Below, piece after piece: positions 57,909 to 64,000 of a stretch of 64,000 nucleotides of DNA (positions are counted from its first letter, which is position 1; every line of letters begins with the position of its first letter). The DNA is from Sporomusaceae bacterium. Lineage in GTDB: Bacteria; Bacillota; Negativicutes; Sporomusales; UBA7701. The notes under the pieces are model-generated. The model worked only from the letters and a program-made list of their open reading frames with translations. It was not told the DNA's origin and did no database searches. The stretch lies in assembly GCA_031460455.1 (NCBI GenBank), contig JAVKTQ010000015.1, forward strand, positions 1 through 64,000. Direction: 5' to 3'. Made by a program: the position numbers and the translations under genes.

Positions 57909-60305
57909 CTAATCCCGATTATTCAACACTTCAACCACGGACAAATGCTTGATCCGGAGCATCGCCAACAGGTGTCCGGCCACAGCGAAAAGCGCTGTCA
58001 GGCCAGCCGCGATAAAGTATGTGGAAGGATACACGATCAGCGGCCAAGTAAAAGATTCGTTGCTGGCCGCCGTCAAGAAAGAAAACCCGGCGCTTTTCCC
58101 CAGCGGAAACCCCAGCAGCAGTGCCAGCGCGAGCGTCAGCACGATTTCGTTGAAAAGAAGCACAGCTACTTGATCCAGACTCCAGCCGATAACCCGCAGA
58201 GTGGCCAATTCACGCTGCCGGTCGCTCAAGTTTAACACCGACGTGAGGAAGACGATCGTGACGCCCAGTAAGCCGGCAATCGCGATCATGATACACGTGA
58301 AATACGTCATGCTTCCTACCAATTGGGCAAATATCTCAACCCAGGCCGCTTTGCTCTGCGCGTAGGCCACCTCCGGAATCGCCAGCAAACGAAGCTCCAG
58401 ATTCGGAAAAGATTCCCGGTCTGTCTTCAACAGCAGGACATTGATCGCGTCTCTTTCACGCACAAGTCGCTGGACGGCCGCCTGCGACATAAAGGATACT
58501 CCCCCAAGGTCCTGTTGGGCGATGCCCACGACCCGGAAAGCATCCTGATAAGAGTCGCCCCTTAGCGGCCGAGTCCGGATCTGGACCCGGTCGCCTACTG
58601 ACAGGCCCAGTTTCTCCGCGACTTTCGAGTTCAGCAGGATGCCTTCCTCCGGGATAGCGAGCGCCCTTCCCGCCGCATTGAAAGGTTGAAGCATCCGGCC
58701 GGCGGGATTTACGCCGAAGATGACCCCTTCTTTGGGTTCCCTTTGCGCCCCTTCCCGCTGCAGCGGCGAGAAACTGGCGTTAATTTCGAGAACCGGCTCG
58801 ACATCGCGGATACCGTCCCAATCCCGCAGGTACAAGACATCCCCGGACTTAACGGCATTGTTCAGGCCGACGTAATAGTCATAACGGTTTTCCTGCGTAA
58901 AAAAACGCACGCTCAGGTAATGCCGCGAATCGAGATAACAGAGGGAAAGGACCAGCATCGCGACAGTAACTGTCAAACCGGTCGCGGTGACCGCAAAACG
59001 CCCGCGGTTACGGGCGATCGAGCGCAGGGTCATCTTCCAGGAACTGAACAGGCCTTGTTGCCAGGTACCGGCTGCAGTGTTCGGCCGCGACCGATTATAG
59101 GCGACCGCCGCGCTCAAAGCCTCGGACGGTTGGAGGCCGGCAATCTTGCGGGCCGAAAGCAGACTGACGCCGATTCCGGCCAGGACCGACCCTATTATGA
59201 TCGCGGCGAGTATCGCCGGCCCGGTAGCCTCATAGCGGCCGGGAAGAGCAAGAAGGCCGGCGAAGGTTGCGAAGGAGTCCGCCCCCAACACCGATCCCGC
59301 CGCGAGGCCGAGCAGCATTCCCGCCAGCGTGACGGCCAACGCGTACGCTGCAAAATATACCGTCACCGTGCGCGTTTCGCAGCCGAGCGCCTTCATCACG
59401 CCGATCTGGCGCTGCTGCAGGCTGATGTACCGGTGCAGGCACATATACATGATTCCGGCCGCAGCCGCAAAAAAACCGGTGGGAACAATGGCCGTGCTTG
59501 ATCTCAGACCGTCAATCTGGGAAGCGACATGCTTAACGCTCGCCTGCTCTTTGCTGGCATAACTTGCGACCAGCCCATACGGCTCCAGGAGATTCCGGAT
59601 ACTGTCCGCCACCAGCAGGGCATTGGCGCCGCCGGAGAAACGGACCAAGACCTGGTTGACCTCGCCCTCCATATCCAGTATCTTTTCGGCATTGCGCCGC
59701 GGAACATGGAAGACGGCAAAATCTCGCCGGTCGGGAAAATCACGGTCGCTGCGCATCTTGAAGAGATAGTCGGGACTGGTTGCCGCGCCTTCCACGATAA
59801 TAAGAGCCTGCCGTTTTCGGGCCATGATGCTGAGCTCCGCGCCGGCCTGCAGCCGGTGGGCGGCAAAATACTGGGAATCCACATAAGCTTTGATGCCGAA
59901 ATCCGCCCGCAGATTTTCCTCCGTGGGCACAGGGCCGGCAACAACACAAAAGCCATTAACAGGCGCCGTTTCCCCCGGTTCGAAACTCAGCATCCGGCCG
60001 ACGCCGCGCGGGACCCCGTCCTCCATGACCTTAACATCTTCCTGAATCCGGCCGGTCACCTGTTCGACCCCGGGAAGCGACTCGATCGAACGCAGCACCG
60101 TCACCGGCGCCCGCTGCACATGAAAATAATGGTCGGCAGCGCGCGTATCCTGGTAAAAATCCGCCTGCACCCGGGTCAAGTTTGACAGGGCAAGGTTCAT
60201 TCCATAATAACAGCCGACGCCTAATGCAATCAGGACAGCCATCGCGGCGAACTGACCGGCTGTTTCGGTTATGGCTCGCGCTAGCTTGTGCCACAAAACG
60301 CCCAT
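57909..60305 (-). CDS. FtsX-like ABC transporter permease, 798 aa
   Basis: The protein has an N-terminal membrane helix, a large extracytoplasmic domain, a first three-helix FtsX unit (about 275-390), a fourth helix leading to a second extracytoplasmic domain, and a second FtsX unit at the C-terminus. This duplicated layout is that of MacB-like and DevC/LolC-type permeases with two FtsX modules. I start it at MGVLWHKLARA (60305). It would act with the adaptor and the PAS-fused ATPase. No outer membrane factor gene is visible here. Confidence 0.9.
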   Translation of the reverse strand: MGVLWHKLARAITETAGQFAAMAVLIALGVGCYYGMNLALSNLTRVQADFYQDTRAADHYFHVQRAPVTVLRSIESLPGVEQVTGRIQEDVKVMEDGVPRGVGRMLSFEPGETAPVNGFCVVAGPVPTEENLRADFGIKAYVDSQYFAAHRLQAGAELSIMARKRQALIIVEGAATSPDYLFKMRSDRDFPDRRDFAVFHVPRRNAEKILDMEGEVNQVLVRFSGGANALLVADSIRNLLEPYGLVASYASKEQASVKHVASQIDGLRSSTAIVPTGFFAAAAGIMYMCLHRYISLQQRQIGVMKALGCETRTVTVYFAAYALAVTLAGMLLGLAAGSVLGADSFATFAGLLALPGRYEATGPAILAAIIIGSVLAGIGVSLLSARKIAGLQPSEALSAAVAYNRSRPNTAAGTWQQGLFSSWKMTLRSIARNRGRFAVTATGLTVTVAMLVLSLCYLDSRHYLSVRFFTQENRYDYYVGLNNAVKSGDVLYLRDWDGIRDVEPVLEINASFSPLQREGAQREPKEGVIFGVNPAGRMLQPFNAAGRALAIPEEGILLNSKVAEKLGLSVGDRVQIRTRPLRGDSYQDAFRVVGIAQQDLGGVSFMSQAAVQRLVRERDAINVLLLKTDRESFPNLELRLLAIPEVAYAQSKAAWVEIFAQLVGSMTYFTCIMIAIAGLLGVTIVFLTSVLNLSDRQRELATLRVIGWSLDQVAVLLFNEIVLTLALALLLGFPLGKSAGFSFLTAASNESFTWPLIVYPSTYFIAAGLTALFAVAGHLLAMLRIKHLSVVEVLNNRD

Positions 60306-60602
60306 TTTCTTTGACCTTCCCCAGCAGATATCCCCAGGAAGCAACAGCCAGAAACGACAACCATTGACACCAATTTAATTCTAAGGTGTTTTCGCCAGCA
60401 GGTTTTCGGCTCCTCCAAAGTGGTACCGTGACCCTGCAAATCCACTCACAATTCGCTCGCCTATGTACCGGGGTAAAGCGATGCACGGCGGGGGACAGGT
60501 CACTTATGACATGCTCCCTATTTCAAGACCGCCTCGCGCCAACAAAAACCACCATTTTATCTACTTTCTCTAGCAATATTACTATATTTTTGCAAATATT
60601 GA

Positions 60603-60655
60603 ACTATACTAAAGTATAGTCAGAAGAAAAAAAAAGTATAGGTTTTGCTATACTT
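60603..60655. promoter_or_regulatory. Paired AGTATAG/CTATACT palindromes
   Basis: ACTATACT-AA-AGTATAGT (60603-60620) and AAGTATAG-N6-CTATACTT (60634-60655) share the same half-site. On the minus strand the second is followed directly by nine T residues, so it may also be a terminator. As a repeated dyad it may be an operator for the exporter operon. Confidence 0.45.
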
Positions 60656-60845
60656 TACGTGATCTTCTGCTATGAGTATCAAGTTTATTTAAGACAAAAT
60701 ACTTAGCCATACAATTTATAGGCAGAGATGTATCGCGAGCTGTGGTGTGCCGAAGTAGACGCTCGGCACGGCAAATTGCTATCCGCCCAATTGAACCGAC
60801 GGTCGGAGTTTGGTCATTTGGGATGTTACCCCATGAGGCCAACAA
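60648..60845 (-). CDS. Weak candidate small ORF, 65 aa
   Basis: A minus-strand frame of 65 codons (TTG start, weak CGGGA ribosome site) ends within the hairpin-plus-T-tract at 60634-60655, which would be a natural end for a gene. The product is basic, without a recognisable domain or signal. It could equally be a relic or chance frame. Confidence 0.2.
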   Translation of the reverse strand: MLASWGNIPNDQTPTVGSIGRIAICRAERLLRHTTARDTSLPINCMAKYFVLNKLDTHSRRSRKV

Positions 60846-60993
60846 TCCCGTGTATCACACCGATAGGTGCAGAATTAGCTCAGCATTCTTCGTATTCCGT
60901 ATCTAAGGAGCTTTGACGAAGATGCAACAGTGAACATCGGACGCTATAATAGTGTGAGTAACCGGAACGAATTCACACAAGGGAGGAAAGACT

Positions 60994-61677
60994 GTGAAGC
61001 TTCGGATTATCGTCGTCACCGCTGTTACTTTCGTTTCTCTTGCCAGTTCAATAGTTCCGGCAGCTGCCGCTACATTCTACCGAACACAATCGCCCTATTC
61101 GTATCAGATGATGACTCTTTATCAACAACTCTTCGGCTATATACCGAGGACGCCACCCACTCCTACTCCTTCGCCCGCACCGGCTCCATCTCCAGTTCCA
61201 ACTCCTACACCTTCACCGACGACACCTACGCCTGCGCCCACACCGGCTCCAGCGCCAGCTCCGGCTCCTGGCACGGATATATTAAACGCGCCGTTGACTG
61301 CACTGGAACAGCAGATGGTAAGCTTGGTCAATCAGGAACGCACCAGCCTCGGCCTACAGCCCCTGCAGGTTGATGCCCGTTTGGTGAAAGTGGCCAGGAT
61401 GAAAAGCACGGATATGATCAAAAACAGCTATTTTGGCCATACTTCGCCAGTCTACGGCTCTCCCTACGATATGATGAAGGCTCAAGGAATAACCTACCGC
61501 GAGGCTGGTGAAAACCTCTCCGGTGCCGGCTCTGTCGAGAAAGCCCATACCGGGCTGATGAACTCTACCGGGCATCGTGCAAATATCCTTAATCCTTCCT
61601 TCACGCGGTTAGGCATCGGTATCGTTAAAGGCGGCCCGTATGGTTATATGTTCACCCAGGAGTTCATCGGTCTGTGA
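60994..61677 (+). CDS. Secreted CAP-domain (SCP/YkwD-like) protein
   Basis: The 227-aa protein starts with GTG behind GGGAGGAAAG. It has a signal peptide (cut near PAAAA, about residue 26), a short segment, a Pro/Thr/Ala-rich linker (about 53-95, PTPTP-type repeats) and a CAP domain (about 103-227). The CAP domain has QQMVSLVNQERTSLGLQPLQ, GHTSPVYG, the GENLSGAG motif and GHRANILNPSFTRLGIG. CAP-domain YkwD-like proteins occur in spore formers and at cell walls; their activity is mostly unknown. The linker would project the domain from the surface or through the wall. Confidence 0.92.
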   Translation: MKLRIIVVTAVTFVSLASSIVPAAAATFYRTQSPYSYQMMTLYQQLFGYIPRTPPTPTPSPAPAPSPVPTPTPSPTTPTPAPTPAPAPAPAPGTDILNAPLTALEQQMVSLVNQERTSLGLQPLQVDARLVKVARMKSTDMIKNSYFGHTSPVYGSPYDMMKAQGITYREAGENLSGAGSVEKAHTGLMNSTGHRANILNPSFTRLGIGIVKGGPYGYMFTQEFIGL

Positions 61678-61681
61678 TTAT

Positions 61682-61707
61682 TGACACCGCCCATATGGGC
61701 GGTGTCA
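61682..61707 (+). terminator. Terminator after the CAP gene
   Basis: TGACACCGCCC and GGGCGGTGTCA are perfect 11-bp arms with loop ATAT, 5 nt after the stop codon, followed by GTATTTAGG. The high GC stem makes a strong terminator. Confidence 0.85.
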
Positions 61708-61812
61708 GTATTTAGGTCGTTATTAAAATCCTAGTAAGATCAATTTTTCAACACGCTGGCAGCCGGAAATAGAAAGAAACCCCGGAAACCAGGGTTTCTA
61801 TCCAAGATTATT

Positions 61813-62115
61813 CTACCAGCCCATTGGGGCGGGCATGTGATGATCATCGCACTCGTCTTTGTGTTTTTTGTCGTTGCAGAAGATGTTGATGACACAGTTG
61901 CCGTCATGGTCCTTACCGCCATCCCATTTCCCGTCGGGCTTCTTCTCGTTGCAGAAGATGTTGATGACACAGTTGCCGTCATGGTCCTTACCGCCATCCC
62001 ATTGCCCGTCGTGCTTCTTCTCGCCGCAGAAAATGTTGATGATACAGTTGTGCTTTCTCTCGGAGGGGTGGGGCTCTCTGGCAGTATCCTCGACTTGCTC
62101 GGTTTCTTCTTCCAT
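61813..62115 (-). CDS. Repeat protein with NCxINIFC motifs, 100 aa
   Basis: ATG 62115 lies behind a near-perfect ribosome site (GGAGGTGATAACG). After a Glu-rich N-terminus the protein has three copies of a 25-residue unit starting NCIINIFC or NCVINIFC (residues 23, 48 and 73). Each is followed by charged, Gly-rich sequence such as NEKKPDGKWDGGKDHDG, and the tail is His/Asp-rich. I recognise no family. The hydrophobic strand with flanking cysteines could form cross-linked beta stacks; the His/Asp parts could bind metal. The neighbouring 153-aa protein shares the INIxC motif. A spore coat or exosporium role is one possibility. Confidence 0.75.
   Translation of the reverse strand: MEEETEQVEDTAREPHPSERKHNCIINIFCGEKKHDGQWDGGKDHDGNCVINIFCNEKKPDGKWDGGKDHDGNCVINIFCNDKKHKDECDDHHMPAPMGW
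61825..62049 (-). repeat. 75-bp tandem repeat, three copies, inside the NCxINIFC gene
   Basis: Three 75-bp units encode the 25-residue repeats; the first two are highly similar at DNA level (for example the shared GATGTTGATGACACAGTTGCCGTCATGGTCC segment split over unit borders on the plus strand), the third diverges after its first third. Near-identity suggests recent duplication or gene conversion. Confidence 0.75.
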
Positions 62116-62241
62116 CGTTATCACCTCCTTCCCAGCGATTTGGATATTAAGGGCTGCGTTGAATCGGCAGATCAAGCGCCAGTCAGCGGGAAGGAAGAGA
62201 TACGCCCCTCCCTGAGAGCCAGGGTTGCAGAGCGGGAGCCA

Positions 62242-62703
62242 CTACTTGTCATCGCATTTGTCGTCGTCCTTTTTATCGTCATCGTAGCAGCTGATATTGA
62301 TGATGCGGGCCTTTTCGTCGCTGCGGTTGCAGCTTATGTTGATAACATGGTCCTCCTCGTGGCACTCGAAGTCATGTTCCTCCTCGCACGGGCACTCATC
62401 CCCATGGTGGTCATGGTCTTCGCATTCGTCCTTGTGCTCGTCGCACGGGCAATTTACGCCAGGGATGATGAACTGAATGTTTTCTACATTAATGGCGACA
62501 CATGTACCTTCGGGAACCTTCGGGCAGCATTTCCGGCAAAAGGGACGGGTCAGCTGAATCAGGATAAATTCGTGACGGACGTGGTGATGTGGCGGGTGTA
62601 CGTCCCCGAGGAATGTACCGGTCAGAGATACGCAGTCATCAAGCACCACCGTTATGACCAAGCCGCAGGCAAGATCGAACCCCTTTTCTCTTGGAAACCT
62701 CAA
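62242..62703 (-). CDS. Cys/His/Asp-rich protein with N-terminal beta-barrel-like region, 153 aa
   Basis: No ATG is available; TTG at 62703 has GGAGGGG 6 nt upstream. Residues 10-80 alternate hydrophobic strands (CGLVITVVLDDCVSLTGTFL, HEFILIQL, TCVAINVENIQFI), resembling a small SM-like beta barrel as in some spore proteins. Residues 85-120 are an acidic Cys/His segment (CPCDEHKDEC, HDHHGDECPC), and the end has VINISC and IINISC followed by Asp/Lys repeats. The INISC motif links it to the 100-aa neighbour. Function unknown; metal binding and spore surface assembly are guesses. Confidence 0.65.
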   Translation of the reverse strand: MRFPREKGFDLACGLVITVVLDDCVSLTGTFLGDVHPPHHHVRHEFILIQLTRPFCRKCCPKVPEGTCVAINVENIQFIIPGVNCPCDEHKDECEDHDHHGDECPCEEEHDFECHEEDHVINISCNRSDEKARIINISCYDDDKKDDDKCDDK

Positions 62704-62791
62704 GCCACTCCCCTCCTTGTTTCCGTGTCTTCATTTCTATAATATTCACGGCAGCAGGGAACTGTGATATGTTAAGAGCGGGAGAGACGAG

Positions 62792-62821
62792 GACGGCCGT
62801 GGAACCGTCTCCACGACCGTC
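62792..62821 (-). terminator. Hairpin after the 56-aa Cys/His-rich gene
   Basis: GACGGTCGTGG and CCACGGCCGTC on the minus strand form an 11-bp stem (one G-T) with an 8-nt loop, 18 nt beyond the stop codon. No clear U-tract. Confidence 0.5.
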
Positions 62822-62838
62822 AAAGCCCGGATGATTGT

Positions 62839-63009
62839 TCAGATAAAATCGCAGCATTCGTGGTGACAGAAATTATGGCTGCATTTTTTGCACACAAGGT
62901 GGCACTCTTTGTGGTGGCATTCGCAGCACTTATGGGGAAATTTGAAGCAGCATTCGTGGTCAAACTCATGGTGGCACTTGGGGCATTTGTGAAAGTGACG
63001 GTAGGACAT
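62839..63009 (-). CDS. Cys/His-rich mini-protein, 56 aa
   Basis: A short frame with a perfect ribosome site (AAAGGAGGTCCAAGG before ATG 63009) encodes a product with 13 cysteines and 12 histidines in 56 residues. CPKC, CCxC, CKKC and HECC motifs are spaced 3-10 residues apart (MSYRHFHKCPKCHHEFDHEC at the start). This is too dense for chance and implies several zinc or other metal sites or a cross-linked structural protein. A minus-strand CATATTAT element about 50 bp upstream resembles the -10 box of late sporulation sigma factors. I recognise no family. Confidence 0.72.
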   Translation of the reverse strand: MSYRHFHKCPKCHHEFDHECCFKFPHKCCECHHKECHLVCKKCSHNFCHHECCDFI

Positions 63010-63163
63010 CCTTGGACCTCCTTTCGGCGGGCATCGGCAATAGCATCTACGTTACATAATATGCATGTCGGCTGCGGCGTGCTACCATAATAGCCGGTGA
63101 GCAATATCCCTCGCTCGCGGGCCTCCGGAGGCCGGCACTTTTTTGCAACGCATCTACCCGCAG

Positions 63164-63468
63164 TGAACAGCACCCCTTAAGGTAGACACAGGAAGAAAAA
63201 CCATGACCGCGAGCATGTCAAGAAAAGGTAATTGCCTGGATAATGCGGCAATAAAAAACTACTCCAGGCACCTGAAAGCCGAGCTCCTTTCTCTTAAAAA
63301 GTGTACTTCCGCAGCAGAGCTTGGACGGACCGTCAAAGAATATATCAGCTTCTACAACAAGGAACGTATTCAAATCAAATTAAACAAGCTGGCACCGATT
63401 GAGTACCGGCGCCAGCTCAAAGCTTAGGTTTATTATCGCTGTCTACTTTTTGGGGGCTTGACTAGTAG
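63164..63468 (+). mobile_element. Internally deleted IS3-family element
   Basis: About 300 bp are flanked by related ends: CACCCCTTAAGGTAGACA on the left and, inverted, TGTCTACTTTTTGGGGG on the right. They enclose only the last 74 codons of an OrfB transposase. OrfA and most of OrfB are gone, so the element cannot move by itself. End positions are approximate. Confidence 0.7.
63203..63427 (+). pseudogene. IS3-family transposase OrfB, C-terminal fragment
   Basis: The 74-residue frame contains SMSRKGNCLDNAAIKNYSRHLKAELL and YISFYNKERIQIKLNKLAPIEYR, the end of the IS3 integrase core. The last acidic residue of the DDE triad lies in this part (the usual SFF-LKxE region reads NYSRHLKAE). The rest of the catalytic domain is missing. 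Confidence 0.85.
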
Positions 63469-63549
63469 TACGCAGGATTTTTGTTGTTGAAGAGGGTGGA
63501 CTCCGCTGAGGGCAAAAAACTTATTTTATTCTGAGCATGGAGCAATCTT

Positions 63550-63568
63550 GCGGGGGAAATTCCCCTGC
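63550..63568 (-). terminator. Hairpin after the glycosyltransferase gene
   Basis: On the minus strand GCAGGGGAATTTCCCCCGC lies 6 nt beyond the stop codon of the glycosyltransferase; the GGGGAA/TTCCCC core pairs fully. U-tract is absent. Confidence 0.4.
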
Positions 63569-63573
63569 TTATA

Positions 63574-64000
63574 TTAAGGTGTTTTAGCTGAGACTGTCAA
63601 TATTCCCGTGGCAGCCTTAATAACGTCGTCTGGACGGATGCGCCACATACATTCGTTGAAACGGCAGCTTTTTTTTATTGATTCGTCCTTGTGCCAGCAA
63701 GGAGCACATTCCATGGGCTTAGTCAGTACGACATCACCAGGATTTCGCGGGCCCCAGACTCTCGGGTCGGTAGGTCCCATCAACGCAACCACCGGAGTCG
63801 AAAAAGCCTGAGCAATATGCATCGGGCCGGTGTCGACCGTGATAAGAAGATCGGCCGCTCTAATCAACGCCGCGAGTTCTCCTAAAGAAAGAAGCCCGCC
63901 TAATACTTCGGCAACATTTCCTGCGGCGGTGTTGATGCTGCGAAGAGCGGTCAGCTGCCGCAAGCTTCCCAGGAGATAACAATCGGCAAATTCGGCCAGT
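63574..64000 (-). CDS. Glycosyltransferase family 9 (ADP-heptose:LPS heptosyltransferase-like), C-terminal part
   Basis: The frame runs off the right edge, so the start is outside the window. The visible part (about 142 codons) has the GT9 signatures SLGELAALIRAADLLITVDTGPMHIAQAF and PVVALMGPTDPRVWGP (nucleotide-sugar pocket). A cysteine-containing tail follows with CAPCWHKDESIKKSC, as in RfaF-like enzymes of Negativicutes. It would add heptose or a related sugar to lipopolysaccharide core, agreeing with an outer membrane. Confidence 0.9.
   Translation of the reverse strand, partial: LAEFADCYLLGSLRQLTALRSINTAAGNVAEVLGGLLSLGELAALIRAADLLITVDTGPMHIAQAFSTPVVALMGPTDPRVWGPRNPGDVVLTKPMECAPCWHKDESIKKSCRFNECMWRIRPDDVIKAATGILTVSAKTP

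Larger units (their letters stand above)
60306..60993. other. 688-bp intergenic region upstream of the exporter and CAP genes
   Basis: This divergent gap holds two palindromes near its centre (60603-60655) and a hairpin GTGCCGAA-N8-TCGGCAC around 60748-60770. A TATAAT-like box is at 60945-60950. No family-recognisable gene is seen; one weak minus-strand frame is listed separately. Confidence 0.4.

Noticed and set aside
60700-60990. Possible cyclic-di-GMP (GEMM) riboswitch before the CAP-domain gene
   Set aside because: A CACGGCAAA-like segment occurs, but the GAAA tetraloop and GCAAAGC receptor parts of the consensus are missing.
61825-62049. Tandem repeats considered as a CRISPR array
   Set aside because: The 75-bp units are contiguous, have no unique spacers and encode protein in frame.
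63120-63146. GGCCTCCGGAGGCC followed by T residues as a plus-strand terminator
   Set aside because: No plus-strand gene ends here; it may belong to sequence flanking the IS3 remnant.

Overview
The window looks like a chromosomal segment of a spore-forming, diderm acetogen of the Negativicutes, most likely Sporomusaceae. This placement is inferred from gene content, not from a phylogeny. The support is a near-complete Wood-Ljungdahl gene set, an OmpM-type porin with an SLH domain and an ADP-heptose-type glycosyltransferase (both imply an outer membrane), corrinoid methyltransferase genes and sigma-54 regulators. Nearly all genes lie on the minus strand.

Layout. 1-1000: tRNA-Gly, tRNA-Cys and a 5S rRNA behind one promoter, a decayed GNAT fragment and a 46-residue coiled-coil gene. 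1026-14740: the methyl-branch operon, read as folD, fhs, an OFA-type transporter, hdrC, hdrB, a giant hdrA with an inserted GltD-like NAD(P)H module, mvhD, metV, metF, an amidohydrolase and an HdrA-like fragment. 14795-18053: a corrinoid-activase-like gene, a GntR/HutC regulator and a DUF1638 gene. 18219-30108: the carbonyl-branch operon, read as DUF3786, cooC, acsA, acsB, acsC, an acsV-like activase, a second cooC-like gene, acsD, acsE and cooT, closed by a strong terminator. 30263-33972: a corrinoid methyltransferase operon of O-demethylase type (MtrH/AcsE-like transferase, corrinoid protein, UroD-family transferase, CobW GTPase, unknown 122-residue protein). 34326-50725: two paralogous sigma-54 activators flanking an ACS-family MFS carrier with a soluble chemoreceptor-like protein, and a CoA-transferase / two acyl-CoA dehydrogenases / FixABCX / MFS / porin operon. 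51005-54033: an unusual NiFe hydrogenase gene pair and a ferritin-like protein. 54379-60305: a GNAT protein and an ABC exporter whose ATPase carries a PAS domain. 60994-64000: a CAP-domain secreted protein, three small Cys/His/Asp-rich proteins, an IS3 remnant and the end of a heptosyltransferase-like gene.

How it fits together. Methyl groups from methoxylated compounds would be moved by the UroD / corrinoid / MtrH-like system to tetrahydrofolate and enter the Wood-Ljungdahl pathway at methyl-THF. The Hdr-Mvh-MetFV complex would carry the methylene-THF reductase step, and CODH/ACS would complete acetyl-CoA synthesis. Two regulatory layers can be read directly. A palindrome TGTATATACA lies in the folD promoter and twice in front of the acs operon, with a GntR/HutC regulator encoded between them. 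An ATGTACC-N6-GGTACAT palindrome lies upstream of near-consensus sigma-54 promoters of both the methyltransferase operon and the CoA-transferase/FixABCX operon, each of which has a paralogous sigma-54 activator beside it. My main hypothesis is a coordinated island for using methoxylated unsaturated (phenylacrylate-like) acids: demethylation in one operon, CoA-dependent side-chain reduction in the other.
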